Origin: Sulfurimonas sp.
GTDB lineage: Bacteria > Campylobacterota > Campylobacteria > Campylobacterales > Sulfurimonadaceae
Assembly (NCBI GenBank): GCA_022712845.1
Contig: JAFLJV010000173.1
Location: 1 to 11,225 of the forward strand
Length of the DNA stretch: 11,225 bases
Direction: 5' to 3'
The translations under genes were made by a program, and so were the position numbers. Under the pieces are notes generated by a model that worked only from the letters and a program-made list of their open reading frames with translations, did not search any database and had not been told where the DNA came from. This document shows positions 1 through 5,870 of this stretch, in pieces (positions within the stretch are counted from its first letter, which is position 1; each line of letters starts with the position of its first letter).

Positions 1-824
1 GAGGAGGTGGTAATTCTCGTCGTCGTCAAAATCCAGAAGATATGGAAAAATACAACCTTGATATGAATGTCGATATGAATATCAATTTTAACGAAGCTAT
101 TTTTGGTTGCGAAAAAGATATCAAATTTAGATATAAAACTGCTTGTAAACCTTGTAAAGGTAGTGGTGCTAAAGATGGCAAACTATCTACATGTAAACAG
201 TGTAGCGGTCAAGGTCAAGTTTTTATAAAACAAGGTTTTATGACATTTTCTCAAACTTGTCCAGTATGTCATGGAGCTGGTAATGCTCCAGCTGCATCTT
301 GTAAAGATTGTAATGGCAAAGGCTTCAAAGAGGAAAAAAGTAGTGTAACTATCAAAATTCCAAAAGGGATAGATGATCAAAACCGCCTAAGAGTCTCAGG
401 CAAAGGAAATGTTGGTAAACGTGGTTCAAGAGGTGACTTATATGTTACTTTTAGCGTTACACCAGATAAGCATTTCCAAAGAGAAGGAAGTGATGTATAC
501 ATCGCTATTCCAGTATTTTTTACTCAAGCAGTTGCAGGAGAGAGTTTAACTATACCATCACTTACTAGTGAGTTAGAGTTAAAACTAGATGTTGGGACAA
601 AAGACAAACAACACTTCACTTTTAGAGGTGAAGGCATAGAAGATGTTCACGGACATGGAAAAGGAAACTTGATAGCCCAAGTAAACATCACCTATCCTAA
701 AAAACTAAATGATGAACAAAAAGAACTTTTAGAAAAACTTCAAGACTCTTTTGGTATAGAATCAAAACCTCACGAAGGTGTACTAGACTCAGCTATTGAT
801 AAGATGAAGAGTTGGTTTAATTAG
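1..824 (+). CDS. dnaJ: Chaperone protein DnaJ (Hsp40), 5'-truncated by window edge
   Basis: Co-chaperone of DnaK: it delivers unfolded clients and stimulates DnaK ATPase in the cytoplasm. The reading frame is open from the first base; the first whole codon is at 3-5, giving about 273 visible residues. The J domain with its HPD motif and most of the Gly/Phe linker lie outside the window; only the Gly/Arg end of the linker is seen. Next comes the cysteine-rich zinc-finger domain with all four CxxCxGxG repeats intact (CKPCKGSG, CKQCSGQG, CPVCHGAG, CKDCNGKG), which bind two zinc ions. The C-terminal substrate-binding beta domains follow, with KIPKGIDD, SGKGN, GDLYV and FRGEG as recognisable family signatures. 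The four zinc-finger repeats mark a full type I DnaJ rather than CbpA, which lacks the zinc finger. The ATG at 42 is internal and not the real start. The gene ends at TAG 822-824 and converges on the brnTA pair. Confidence 0.96.
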   Translation, partial: GGGNSRRRQNPEDMEKYNLDMNVDMNINFNEAIFGCEKDIKFRYKTACKPCKGSGAKDGKLSTCKQCSGQGQVFIKQGFMTFSQTCPVCHGAGNAPAASCKDCNGKGFKEEKSSVTIKIPKGIDDQNRLRVSGKGNVGKRGSRGDLYVTFSVTPDKHFQREGSDVYIAIPVFFTQAVAGESLTIPSLTSELELKLDVGTKDKQHFTFRGEGIEDVHGHGKGNLIAQVNITYPKKLNDEQKELLEKLQDSFGIESKPHEGVLDSAIDKMKSWFN

Positions 825-879
825 TAAATATATCTCTTCTAATTATATTTGATTTTTTTGATGATTTCAAGTGCTAACT

Positions 880-917
880 TTAAATCTTTAGATTTTAAGT
901 AGTTCTAAACTACTTTT
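880..917. terminator. Possible bidirectional terminator between dnaJ and brnA
   Basis: Two inverted repeats sit back to back in the 171-bp gap between the convergent genes dnaJ and brnA. One is AAATCT-TT-AGATTT (882-895). The other is AAGTAGTT-CTA-AACTACTT (897-915), an 8-bp stem with a 3-nt loop whose end runs into a TTTT tract on the plus strand. The position suits termination in both directions. The stems are A+T-rich and the T tract is short, so any terminator would be weak. No other feature is visible in this gap. Confidence 0.35.
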
Positions 918-995
918 AAATTTTCTAATTTAACTTTAGCAAAACCATTACTTTGCATAATATGAGATTTATCATAGCTTAATTACTAGTTGTTA

Positions 996-1223
996 TTATA
1001 CTGTCTGTAATTCTTTTCTGAGTAAAGCATTTATAAGAGTTTGATAGGGTACTTTTTTTTCACTTGCTAATTTTTTAAAAAATAGGACTATATCGTTATC
1101 TAATCTTAGTGAAACTGGTATCTTTTTAGGTTCATAAAACCTACCTCGAACACCATCACTAAAATCATACTCTTCTTTTATCTCATACTCATCGAATTTT
1201 TCTCTTTGTTTAATGTCGCTCAT
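996..1223 (-). CDS. brnA: BrnA-family antitoxin
   Basis: Antitoxin of a BrnT/BrnA type II toxin-antitoxin module. BrnA proteins bind and neutralise BrnT and bind DNA to repress their own operon. The 75-residue product has the family layout: a charged N-terminus, then DFSDGVRGRF at about residues 20-29, which resembles the toxin-contacting segment. A ribbon-helix-helix type DNA-binding region follows (about residues 34-72), with IPVSLRLDNDIVLFFK as strand and helix 1 and YQTLINALLRKEL as the last helix. I chose the ATG at 1221-1223 because AAAGGA lies 6 nt upstream. A start at 1259 would add 12 residues but overlap the toxin gene by 50 nt. With this start the overlap is 14 nt, which suggests translational coupling. 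The YQTLINA helix is typical of BrnA and its CopG-like relatives. Family assignment is firm; function in this strain is inferred. Confidence 0.88.
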   Translation of the reverse strand: MSDIKQREKFDEYEIKEEYDFSDGVRGRFYEPKKIPVSLRLDNDIVLFFKKLASEKKVPYQTLINALLRKELQTV

Positions 1224-1494
1224 AAAAAATCCTTTCTTTTTGATTTGCTCTTCTCGCACTTATTATTCTAATTATCTCCTCACCATTTTCATCAAAAAAC
1301 ATATTGGCAACTACTAATATTTTATCTTTAGTTGTTGTTCCCAATGTTACCCATCTTTCTTCAAAATAGTCAAAGCGATGATCTAATTTTGAAATATGCA
1401 TAGGATCTAAAAAAACTTCTTTAGCTTCATCAAAACTAATTTGATGATCTTTAATATTTAAGCTATTTTTGTCATCACTCCATTCAAATTTCAA
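1210..1494 (-). CDS. brnT: BrnT-family ribonuclease toxin
   Basis: Toxin of the BrnTA module. BrnT (formerly DUF497) has a RelE-like fold and is a ribosome-independent ribonuclease that stalls translation until BrnA binds it. The 94-residue protein has the usual family length and landmarks: an N-terminal KFEWSDDKN, the HQISFDEAKEVFLDP segment at about residues 17-31, a central WVTLG and ILVV strand pair, and the C-terminal IIRIISARRANQKERIFYE, where the Arg-rich SARRA is the family hallmark. The start codon is TTG at 1492-1494. It is supported by AAAAGG 7 nt upstream and by the match of the first residues to the family. The gene is first in the pair, with toxin before antitoxin as usual for brnTA. 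It lies about 20 nt downstream of the predicted transcription start. No key region is missing, so the toxin is probably functional. Confidence 0.92.
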   Translation of the reverse strand: MKFEWSDDKNSLNIKDHQISFDEAKEVFLDPMHISKLDHRFDYFEERWVTLGTTTKDKILVVANMFFDENGEEIIRIISARRANQKERIFYERH

Positions 1495-1521
1495 AATAAT
1501 GCCTTTTGTTTATATGATTTA

Positions 1522-1551
1522 ATTATAGCAGTTTTGTATTTACATTGTCAA
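1522..1551 (-). promoter_or_regulatory. Consensus sigma70 promoter of brnTA
   Basis: On the minus strand a perfect -35 box TTGACA (1546-1551) is separated by 18 bp from a perfect -10 box TATAAT (1522-1527). The TGC just upstream (1528-1530) makes it an extended -10. The predicted start near 1515 leaves about 20 nt of leader before the brnT TTG codon. An inverted repeat ACATT-N9-AATGT (1542-1560) overlaps the -35 box and could be the site where BrnA represses its own operon. The promoter is clear; the operator is a guess. Confidence 0.75.
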
Positions 1552-1568
1552 TATTAATGTGGTAAGTA

Positions 1569-1687
1569 TAATGGTCGGGCTGAGCTTCACTAAGGTGTAT
1601 TTCGGAAAATTTGCTTGCGGTTTTCTGGAAGACACCTTGTACGACAAATGGTAGATGGCTCGTTTAGAGCTCAGCCCGACCCCGTTA
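1569..1687. repeat. G+C-rich long imperfect hairpin element
   Basis: This fills most of the 317-bp gene-free stretch 1495-1811. The outer stem is a perfect 14-bp inverted repeat GGTCGGGCTGAGCT (1573-1586) with its complement at 1668-1681. A second stem pairs AAGGTGT (1592-1598) with ACACCTT (1632-1638). A third pairs GAAAAT (1605-1610) with GTTTTC (1620-1625), closing a loop at about 1611-1619; TTC/GAA pairs lie just outside it. An unpaired 3' side runs from about 1641 to 1667. Weak pairing continues outward (TAAT with GTTA, skipping CC). By hand count 54 of 109 bases at 1573-1681 are G or C, far above the flanks. There is no T tract, so it is not an ordinary terminator. It may be a dispersed palindromic repeat, a MITE-like element or a structured RNA. 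The remaining 1688-1811 shows only short, weak repeats and no gene. Confidence 0.7.
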
Positions 1688-1811
1688 CTCTTTATTCAAC
1701 ATCATTATATATAGATTTACTTTAAAAGAAACACTTAACTATCATCGTGAATGAGTGTTAAACTAAAGATTGAAATATGAAGGTCAAGAGTTCAAGTGCT
1801 TCACTTATTTT

Positions 1812-2912
1812 TTAATACTGCTGATGTAACAATGGAGTAGATAAATCTATATCATACTTCACTGAAGCGTTATATATTTCTTCATTTATAAGATTAGGTG
1901 TTTTTAAAAGAAATGAGCGTACTGTTCTTGTCACTTTTGTGTTTGGTAAACTCTCCAAATAAAAATACAAATCATAGCGTAGTGCATAATCACCTGTCTC
2001 ATTTAAATACCATTCAAATGCAACTTTTTCATTTATCTTGATATCTTCTTTTTCTATTGATATCTGATTTACCTCGTCAAACATACTGTTAACATCTTTT
2101 TTAAACTTATCGATATCACATTTTTTTGGATAACCAATTTTATATGAAAGCTTCATACGCAGTCCATCAGTAGATGCTTTTTTACTTAAGTTATCTACTT
2201 TTGATTCAAGAAGTTTTGAATTTTTTATAAGTGTCCTATGGTTATTTCGTACATCAAGTAAAATTGTATATATAAATGTAACTCTATTTATAATATACTC
2301 ATCTCCATTTTCTGAGAACTGCACAACATCACCATCTTCAAGCATTTTAGAGTTTAAAATAACCATTCCATGGAACAGATCTGGTGCCCAAATTTGATTT
2401 GTTAGAGCTAAAAAAGCAAGTATTATCCCAAAAATTCCACTTGTTTGTAGTAATGAGTCAAAGCTCCAAATATTAATTATAATATATAAAGATACTATAC
2501 CTACCAAAACTATACTAATTATATCCATCAAACGACTGTTGTAAGTATCTATATATGTAACATTTTCATCATATATTTTTTTAATACCAAATTTTCTTCT
2601 ACTAAAATAAGAAAAAGCATTAAAGAACAATACACTAACATATATTGTAACTAGAGTAAGTGCTATATGACTAAAGATATATTCATAATTTTTTTGAAAC
2701 ATTATCAAGATAAAATCTAAAATATGAAAAGATAAGAATAGTAAGTTTAAAACTACAAACAGAGTTAATTGAAACTCATTTTCAGACTTTGTTTTAAAAA
2801 GAGAGACTATATATTTGGAGAGCAGTAGTAAAATTAGATTTGCAACTAAGATAGAGAAGTGAAACCACAACTCAGAATTTGTAAATGATAAAAAAAGCAT
2901 ATTTTCGTTCAT
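1812..2912 (-). CDS. MscS-family mechanosensitive ion channel protein
   Basis: Probable small-conductance mechanosensitive channel of the inner membrane, releasing solutes when membrane tension rises in hypo-osmotic shock. The 366-residue product has about five hydrophobic helices (roughly residues 18-39, 48-71, 79-103, 129-149 and 154-174). The last one and what follows (GIFGIILAFLAL, NQIWAPDLFHGMVILNSKMLEDGDVVQF region) have the pattern of the MscS pore helix leading into the beta domain. In the beta domain, NRVTFIYTILLD at 209-220 and TLIKNSKLLESKV at 227-239 match the MscS beta-sandwich, and the last 120 residues form the cytoplasmic alpha/beta vestibule. The pore helix has fewer Gly/Ala pairs than E. 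coli MscS, so gating may differ. ATG 2910-2912 has only a weak, distant AGG upstream. The gene lies 47 bp downstream of the glpD-like gene on the same strand and could share its transcript. Substrate and ion preference cannot be read from the sequence. Confidence 0.8.
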   Translation of the reverse strand: MNENMLFLSFTNSELWFHFSILVANLILLLLSKYIVSLFKTKSENEFQLTLFVVLNLLFLSFHILDFILIMFQKNYEYIFSHIALTLVTIYVSVLFFNAFSYFSRRKFGIKKIYDENVTYIDTYNSRLMDIISIVLVGIVSLYIIINIWSFDSLLQTSGIFGIILAFLALTNQIWAPDLFHGMVILNSKMLEDGDVVQFSENGDEYIINRVTFIYTILLDVRNNHRTLIKNSKLLESKVDNLSKKASTDGLRMKLSYKIGYPKKCDIDKFKKDVNSMFDEVNQISIEKEDIKINEKVAFEWYLNETGDYALRYDLYFYLESLPNTKVTRTVRSFLLKTPNLINEEIYNASVKYDIDLSTPLLHQQY

Positions 2913-2959
2913 GTGGTATTTTACCTATTATTTATAAAGTTAAAATAAATAAAAAGTAT

Positions 2960-4057
2960 CTATTTCAATAAATCAACTACTTTTTGCGATAAAGAATGAA
3001 AAGTAGTTAGTTTACCACCAAATATATGTAATACTCTATTATTTTTAATATTATGAAGATCAAGCTTATACTCTCTTGACATATCAGTAGGATTTTCTTT
3101 GGAATGAATAAGAGGTCTTGTACCAATATATGAGTATGCAATATCATTTGCTGATATAGGTTTTTTAAGATATTTATTGCTCATTTTTATCAAATACTCT
3201 ATATCTTCTTGATTTATTTTTATATCATCAATATCAACTGTTTCTACCCTCTCAGTTGTTCCTATTATAGTTTGTCCATTATCTGGAATCATAAAAAACA
3301 CTCTCTTAGCATCAGTTTGTAAAAATAGATGCTCACTTACAACTAAATAAGGTAGTACTATATGTATTCCACTGACTTTTGCAATTGAATAATTTGAAGA
3401 AAGTGAGAAGTGATTATTTACTTCATCTATCCAAGCACCTGATGCATTTATGAGAGTATTGGTATTTACTTCATTAGCATTTATATTTAAAGTAATTTTT
3501 TCATCGTCTATAAAAAGTGACTCTATTTTACTATTTTGTAAAATTTCAACTCCATTATCTTGTGCTTGTGCTGCTATAATTTTTGTTAATTCTAAATCAT
3601 TTGTATGTCCATCAAAGTACTTAAAAACATGACAAAGTTCTTTAGTGTTTATATTAGGAAAAATACTTTTAAACTCCTCTATGGAGATATTTTTATGAGG
3701 TGCTTCATATCCAGATAATAAATCATAAATAGCTAATCCTATTTTTATAATCCACCATGGGCGTGGGGTATTTTTATATATAGGTATGTAAAATGGTACT
3801 AATTTTACAAGTTGTGGATAGTTTTTTATTAAGTATCTTCTATCCTGAAGTGACTCTTTTACAAGTGAAAAGTTAAATTGTTCAAGGTATCTCAAGCCTC
3901 CATGAATAAGGCGAGATGATTTTGAAGAAGTCCCACACCCTATGCTGCCTTTATCTATTAAAAGAACAGATTTATTAGTTTGTGAAATCTCTTTTGCTAT
4001 AGCACAACCATTTATTCCTGCACCAATAATTATGGTATCATAGCTTTTTTTCATCAT
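2960..4057 (-). CDS. glpD: GlpD-like FAD-dependent glycerol-3-phosphate dehydrogenase, short form
   Basis: Predicted to oxidise sn-glycerol-3-phosphate to dihydroxyacetone phosphate with FAD, passing electrons to membrane quinone. The N-terminus carries the FAD dinucleotide-binding motif IIIGAGINGCAIAKE (9-23). It is followed by SSKSSRLIHGGLRYLEQ (about 44-60), the GlpD hallmark, and a RPWWIIKIGLAIYD segment also seen in E. coli GlpD. Near the end, IGTRPLIHS, SREYKLDLH and IFGGKLTTF (about 345-353) match the substrate/FAD-binding end of the DAO domain. The protein is 365 residues against about 500 in E. coli and stops some 13 residues after GGKLTT, so the C-terminal alpha-helical (DAO_C) domain is absent. 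The next gene begins 47 bp on, leaving no room for it. I chose the tandem ATGATG (4052-4057) because the FAD motif follows at the usual distance; the frame extends upstream to 4105 without family similarity. A related DAO-family oxidase is the alternative. Confidence 0.82.
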   Translation of the reverse strand: MMKKSYDTIIIGAGINGCAIAKEISQTNKSVLLIDKGSIGCGTSSKSSRLIHGGLRYLEQFNFSLVKESLQDRRYLIKNYPQLVKLVPFYIPIYKNTPRPWWIIKIGLAIYDLLSGYEAPHKNISIEEFKSIFPNINTKELCHVFKYFDGHTNDLELTKIIAAQAQDNGVEILQNSKIESLFIDDEKITLNINANEVNTNTLINASGAWIDEVNNHFSLSSNYSIAKVSGIHIVLPYLVVSEHLFLQTDAKRVFFMIPDNGQTIIGTTERVETVDIDDIKINQEDIEYLIKMSNKYLKKPISANDIAYSYIGTRPLIHSKENPTDMSREYKLDLHNIKNNRVLHIFGGKLTTFHSLSQKVVDLLK

Positions 4058-4062
4058 AAAGT

Positions 4063-4071
4063 ATTGTATCA
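4063..4071 (-). promoter_or_regulatory. Candidate extended -10 for glpD-like gene
   Basis: On the minus strand TGA-TACAAT (4071 down to 4063) fits an extended -10 box. Only 5 nt separate it from the first ATG at 4057, so transcription would begin on or next to the start codon and the mRNA would be nearly leaderless. No ribosome-binding site is visible upstream of the ATG, which agrees. No convincing -35 box is seen. Confidence 0.4.
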
Positions 4072-4087
4072 AAAAAAAAGGTTTATT

Positions 4088-4795
4088 ATGAAAATAATTG
4101 CACATAGAGGATATAGTAAAAATTATCCTGAAAATACAATTTTAGCTTTTGAAAAAGCAATAGAAATTGGCTGTGATATGATAGAAACAGATGTTAGACT
4201 AAGTAAAGATTTTATCCCTATACTTTTTCACGATGATACATTGAACAGATGCACAAATGTAGATGCAAATGTAGAAGACAAATTATTAGAAGAGCTTTTA
4301 AAATTAGATATAGGATTATGGTTCTCAAAAGAATTCAAAAACCAAAAAATTCCCACACTCACTAATCTAATAAAAACCATAAACAAAAGAGTAACATTAA
4401 TTTTAGAACTAAAATATCAGCAAAAAAATTTTAAAACTTTATGTAAAGAAGTTATTAAACAAATAAAAGGGAAAGAATCTTGGATAGAAATCTCATCTTT
4501 TGATGATGAAATTTTAGACTTAATTCATCAACTTAATCCCTCTACTATATTACATAAACTAATTGACGATAAAGCTATTTTAGAATCTTCTAATTTTTAT
4601 AAAAAATATAAAAAAATTTCATATTTTGATATCAATATAGAACTAAAAGAACATTCAGTTACAAAAAAACTAATTTCATCTAATAATATTATCCTATGGA
4701 CAGTTGATGAGTATAATATTTCTAAAGAAGTAAAAAATGGATTATATGGTGCTATGGCAAATAATCCATTATTATTATCTACATACAAACAATAA
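4088..4795 (+). CDS. Glycerophosphodiester phosphodiesterase (cytosolic, UgpQ type)
   Basis: Hydrolyses glycerophosphodiesters from phospholipid breakdown to glycerol-3-phosphate and an alcohol, with a divalent metal. The 235-residue TIM-barrel protein shows the GDPD motifs in order: AHRGYSKNYPENT (5-17) with H6 and R7; ETDV (33-36) with metal ligands E33 and D35; LFHDDTLNR (46-54) with second catalytic H48; LILELK (104-109) with metal ligand E107; and the closing ILWTVDE strand. There is no signal peptide, so it is cytoplasmic, unlike periplasmic GlpQ. ATG 4088-4090 is chosen because AAAGG lies 6 nt upstream and the first residues match the family; the frame is open back to 4064 but that part is dissimilar. 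The gene diverges from the glpD-like gene across 30 bp, and its product is that enzyme's substrate. The usual C-terminal GI-x-T/S-D-P pattern reads GAMANNP here, a mild deviation. Confidence 0.92.
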   Translation: MKIIAHRGYSKNYPENTILAFEKAIEIGCDMIETDVRLSKDFIPILFHDDTLNRCTNVDANVEDKLLEELLKLDIGLWFSKEFKNQKIPTLTNLIKTINKRVTLILELKYQQKNFKTLCKEVIKQIKGKESWIEISSFDDEILDLIHQLNPSTILHKLIDDKAILESSNFYKKYKKISYFDINIELKEHSVTKKLISSNNIILWTVDEYNISKEVKNGLYGAMANNPLLLSTYKQ

Positions 4796-4838
4796 AAAAA
4801 ACAAATTACTACAGTTATGGTTTAATTTAGTTTAGATG

Positions 4839-4847
4839 TGTTATATT
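4839..4847 (+). promoter_or_regulatory. Candidate extended -10 promoter for the 111-residue membrane protein gene
   Basis: TGT-TATATT is an extended -10 match with one mismatch to TATAAT. The predicted start near 4854 is about 20 nt upstream of the ATG, just ahead of the AAAGGA ribosome site at 4864-4869. No good -35 box is seen. Confidence 0.45.
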
Positions 4848-4875
4848 AAATAAAATTAATATTAAAGGAATAATT

Positions 4876-5211
4876 ATGCAAAACAAAGGCTCTTTAGATG
4901 GCTTAATATACCTTATACCTTTTAAAAAATGGTTGATCTTTATTTATACCGCTTTATTATTATGGACATCAATATACTTCTTTTTTCCAAATACAGGCGA
5001 CCCAACTAATTCATACTTGCTTTCTATCATCTCACTAATGTTTTTAAAAATATTTTTAGACTATATTTGTGGTGAATCTATTAAAATATATTATATATAT
5101 AATATAGGAAAATATGAATACAAAAAACGAAAAGATATTATAAAATTATCATTTATTATTTTACTTTTAATTTTACTTTGGTTTAATTCATCACCAAATT
5201 ATTATTTATAA
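4876..5211 (+). CDS. Small integral membrane protein of unknown function
   Basis: I do not recognise this 111-residue protein. It has about three hydrophobic segments (roughly residues 17-36, 46-64 and 89-103). Lys-rich positions lie before the first (FKKW) and between the second and third (KYEYKKRKDIIK), so the positive-inside rule puts the 65-88 loop in the cytoplasm, the short loop after helix 1 outside, and the N-terminus inside. No catalytic motif, cysteine cluster or signal-peptidase site stands out. Translation is well supported: ATG with AAAGGA 6 nt upstream, and a candidate promoter of its own. The coding sequence is very A+T-rich, more so than the cell-division genes to the right, which may mean weak selection or recent acquisition. 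It stands alone between the phosphodiesterase gene and the aldolase-fold gene, all on the plus strand with gaps of 80 and 68 bp, so context says little about its job. Confidence 0.7.
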   Translation: MQNKGSLDGLIYLIPFKKWLIFIYTALLLWTSIYFFFPNTGDPTNSYLLSIISLMFLKIFLDYICGESIKIYYIYNIGKYEYKKRKDIIKLSFIILLLILLWFNSSPNYYL

Positions 5212-5244
5212 TTAAAATAAAAAAATATTTATATTTTTACAAAT

Positions 5245-5250
5245 TATGAT
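5245..5250 (+). promoter_or_regulatory. Candidate -10 box for the aldolase-fold gene
   Basis: TATGAT matches TATAAT at five of six positions and lies 29 nt before the chosen ATG at 5280, leaving room for a short leader. The overlapping TACACT (5250-5255) is an alternative. No -35 box is convincing, so this is tentative. Confidence 0.3.
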
Positions 5251-5279
5251 ACACTTTTACTCATAAAGTGAGAAATATA

Positions 5280-5870
5280 ATGAATAGAGAACATCTTAAA
5301 CATAAATTATCTACTTTAGCATTATCCATGTTTAGAAAAGATTTTTTTGGTATCTATCATGGATCAATCTCTGCTAAGGTAGAATCAAATCGTTTTATAA
5401 TAAATACAAAAGAAGCTATTTTTGATGCTATTGATGAGAAAAGCTTAATAGAGTTATATTTTAAAAAAGATTATAGATGGAATCAAGCCAGTATGGATGC
5501 AAACATTCATCATAGTATATATTCTCAAATGTCTGATGCTAAGTTCATTAGCTTTAGTATGCCCCCTTTTACAATAGCTTACTCATTAAATCACAATGTT
5601 ATAATTCCAAAAGATTATTTTGGCTACAAGGAGATAGGCTCTATAGAGATTGTCAACCCAAAACAGTTTGATGATTGGTATGAAAGAGCTCAAAGTGAGA
5701 TTGCTTACTATTTTTTAAGTAAAAAAACGGATATTATGGTTATAAGAGGTTACGGAATTTACACCTTCAACAGAGATATTCATGAAATGGCTAAAAAAAT
5801 TGCTATTTTAGAAAAAAGTTGCAGACTATTATTGCTTGATAGTACTAAAATAGACTCTAGCTTTGACTAA
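5280..5870 (+). CDS. Class II aldolase/adducin-fold protein lacking zinc ligands
   Basis: The 196-residue protein follows the class II aldolase (AraD/FucA) pattern from end to end: a short helical start, GSISAK (28-33) where the family has GNxSxR, HHSIYSQMSDAKFI (77-90) where it has HxxIYxxxPDxxAVV, and a closing strand-helix IMVIRGYGIYTFNRDIHEM (152-170) where it has the LLxNHGVxxxGxxxxEA pattern. The residues that hold zinc in FucA are not kept. The HxH pair reads S91-F92-S93, and the third histidine, in NHG, reads Y158. The Asn of GNxS is also replaced, and the catalytic Glu position aligns with D73. It is therefore probably not a zinc-dependent aldolase. It may be a structural or ligand-binding relative, as in animal adducin. 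ATG 5280 is preferred over the in-frame GTG at 5268 because a GTGAG-type ribosome site then sits about 8 nt upstream. It ends stop-to-stop with bioA. The fold call is from pattern only. Confidence 0.68.
   Translation: MNREHLKHKLSTLALSMFRKDFFGIYHGSISAKVESNRFIINTKEAIFDAIDEKSLIELYFKKDYRWNQASMDANIHHSIYSQMSDAKFISFSMPPFTIAYSLNHNVIIPKDYFGYKEIGSIEIVNPKQFDDWYERAQSEIAYYFLSKKTDIMVIRGYGIYTFNRDIHEMAKKIAILEKSCRLLLLDSTKIDSSFD

Noticed and set aside
1571..1654. A 27-codon plus-strand frame starting ATG at 1571 inside the hairpin.
   Set aside because: No convincing ribosome site, its length is easily explained by the lower A+T of the element, and the base pairing accounts for the sequence better than coding.
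1569..1690. Integron attC recombination site, given a TA module beside a long imperfect palindrome ending CGTTA.
   Set aside because: The 3' GTTACTC does not fit GTTRRRY and the 5' GTATAAT does not fit RYYYAAC; the unbroken 14-bp stem right inside is also unlike attC, and no integrase or second site is present.
1730..1759. AACACT ... AGTGTT inverted repeat.
   Set aside because: Six pairs around an 18-nt loop is expected by chance in A+T-rich DNA.
1794..1813. AAGTG-CTT-CACTT followed by ATTTTTT, resembling a plus-strand terminator.
   Set aside because: The stem is only 5 bp and no plus-strand gene lies upstream; on the minus strand the T tract is on the wrong side.
5087..5106. A perfect 20-bp palindrome made only of A and T.
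   Set aside because: It lies inside the small membrane protein gene and is alternating TA low-complexity sequence encoding Tyr/Ile codons; no sign of a regulatory role.
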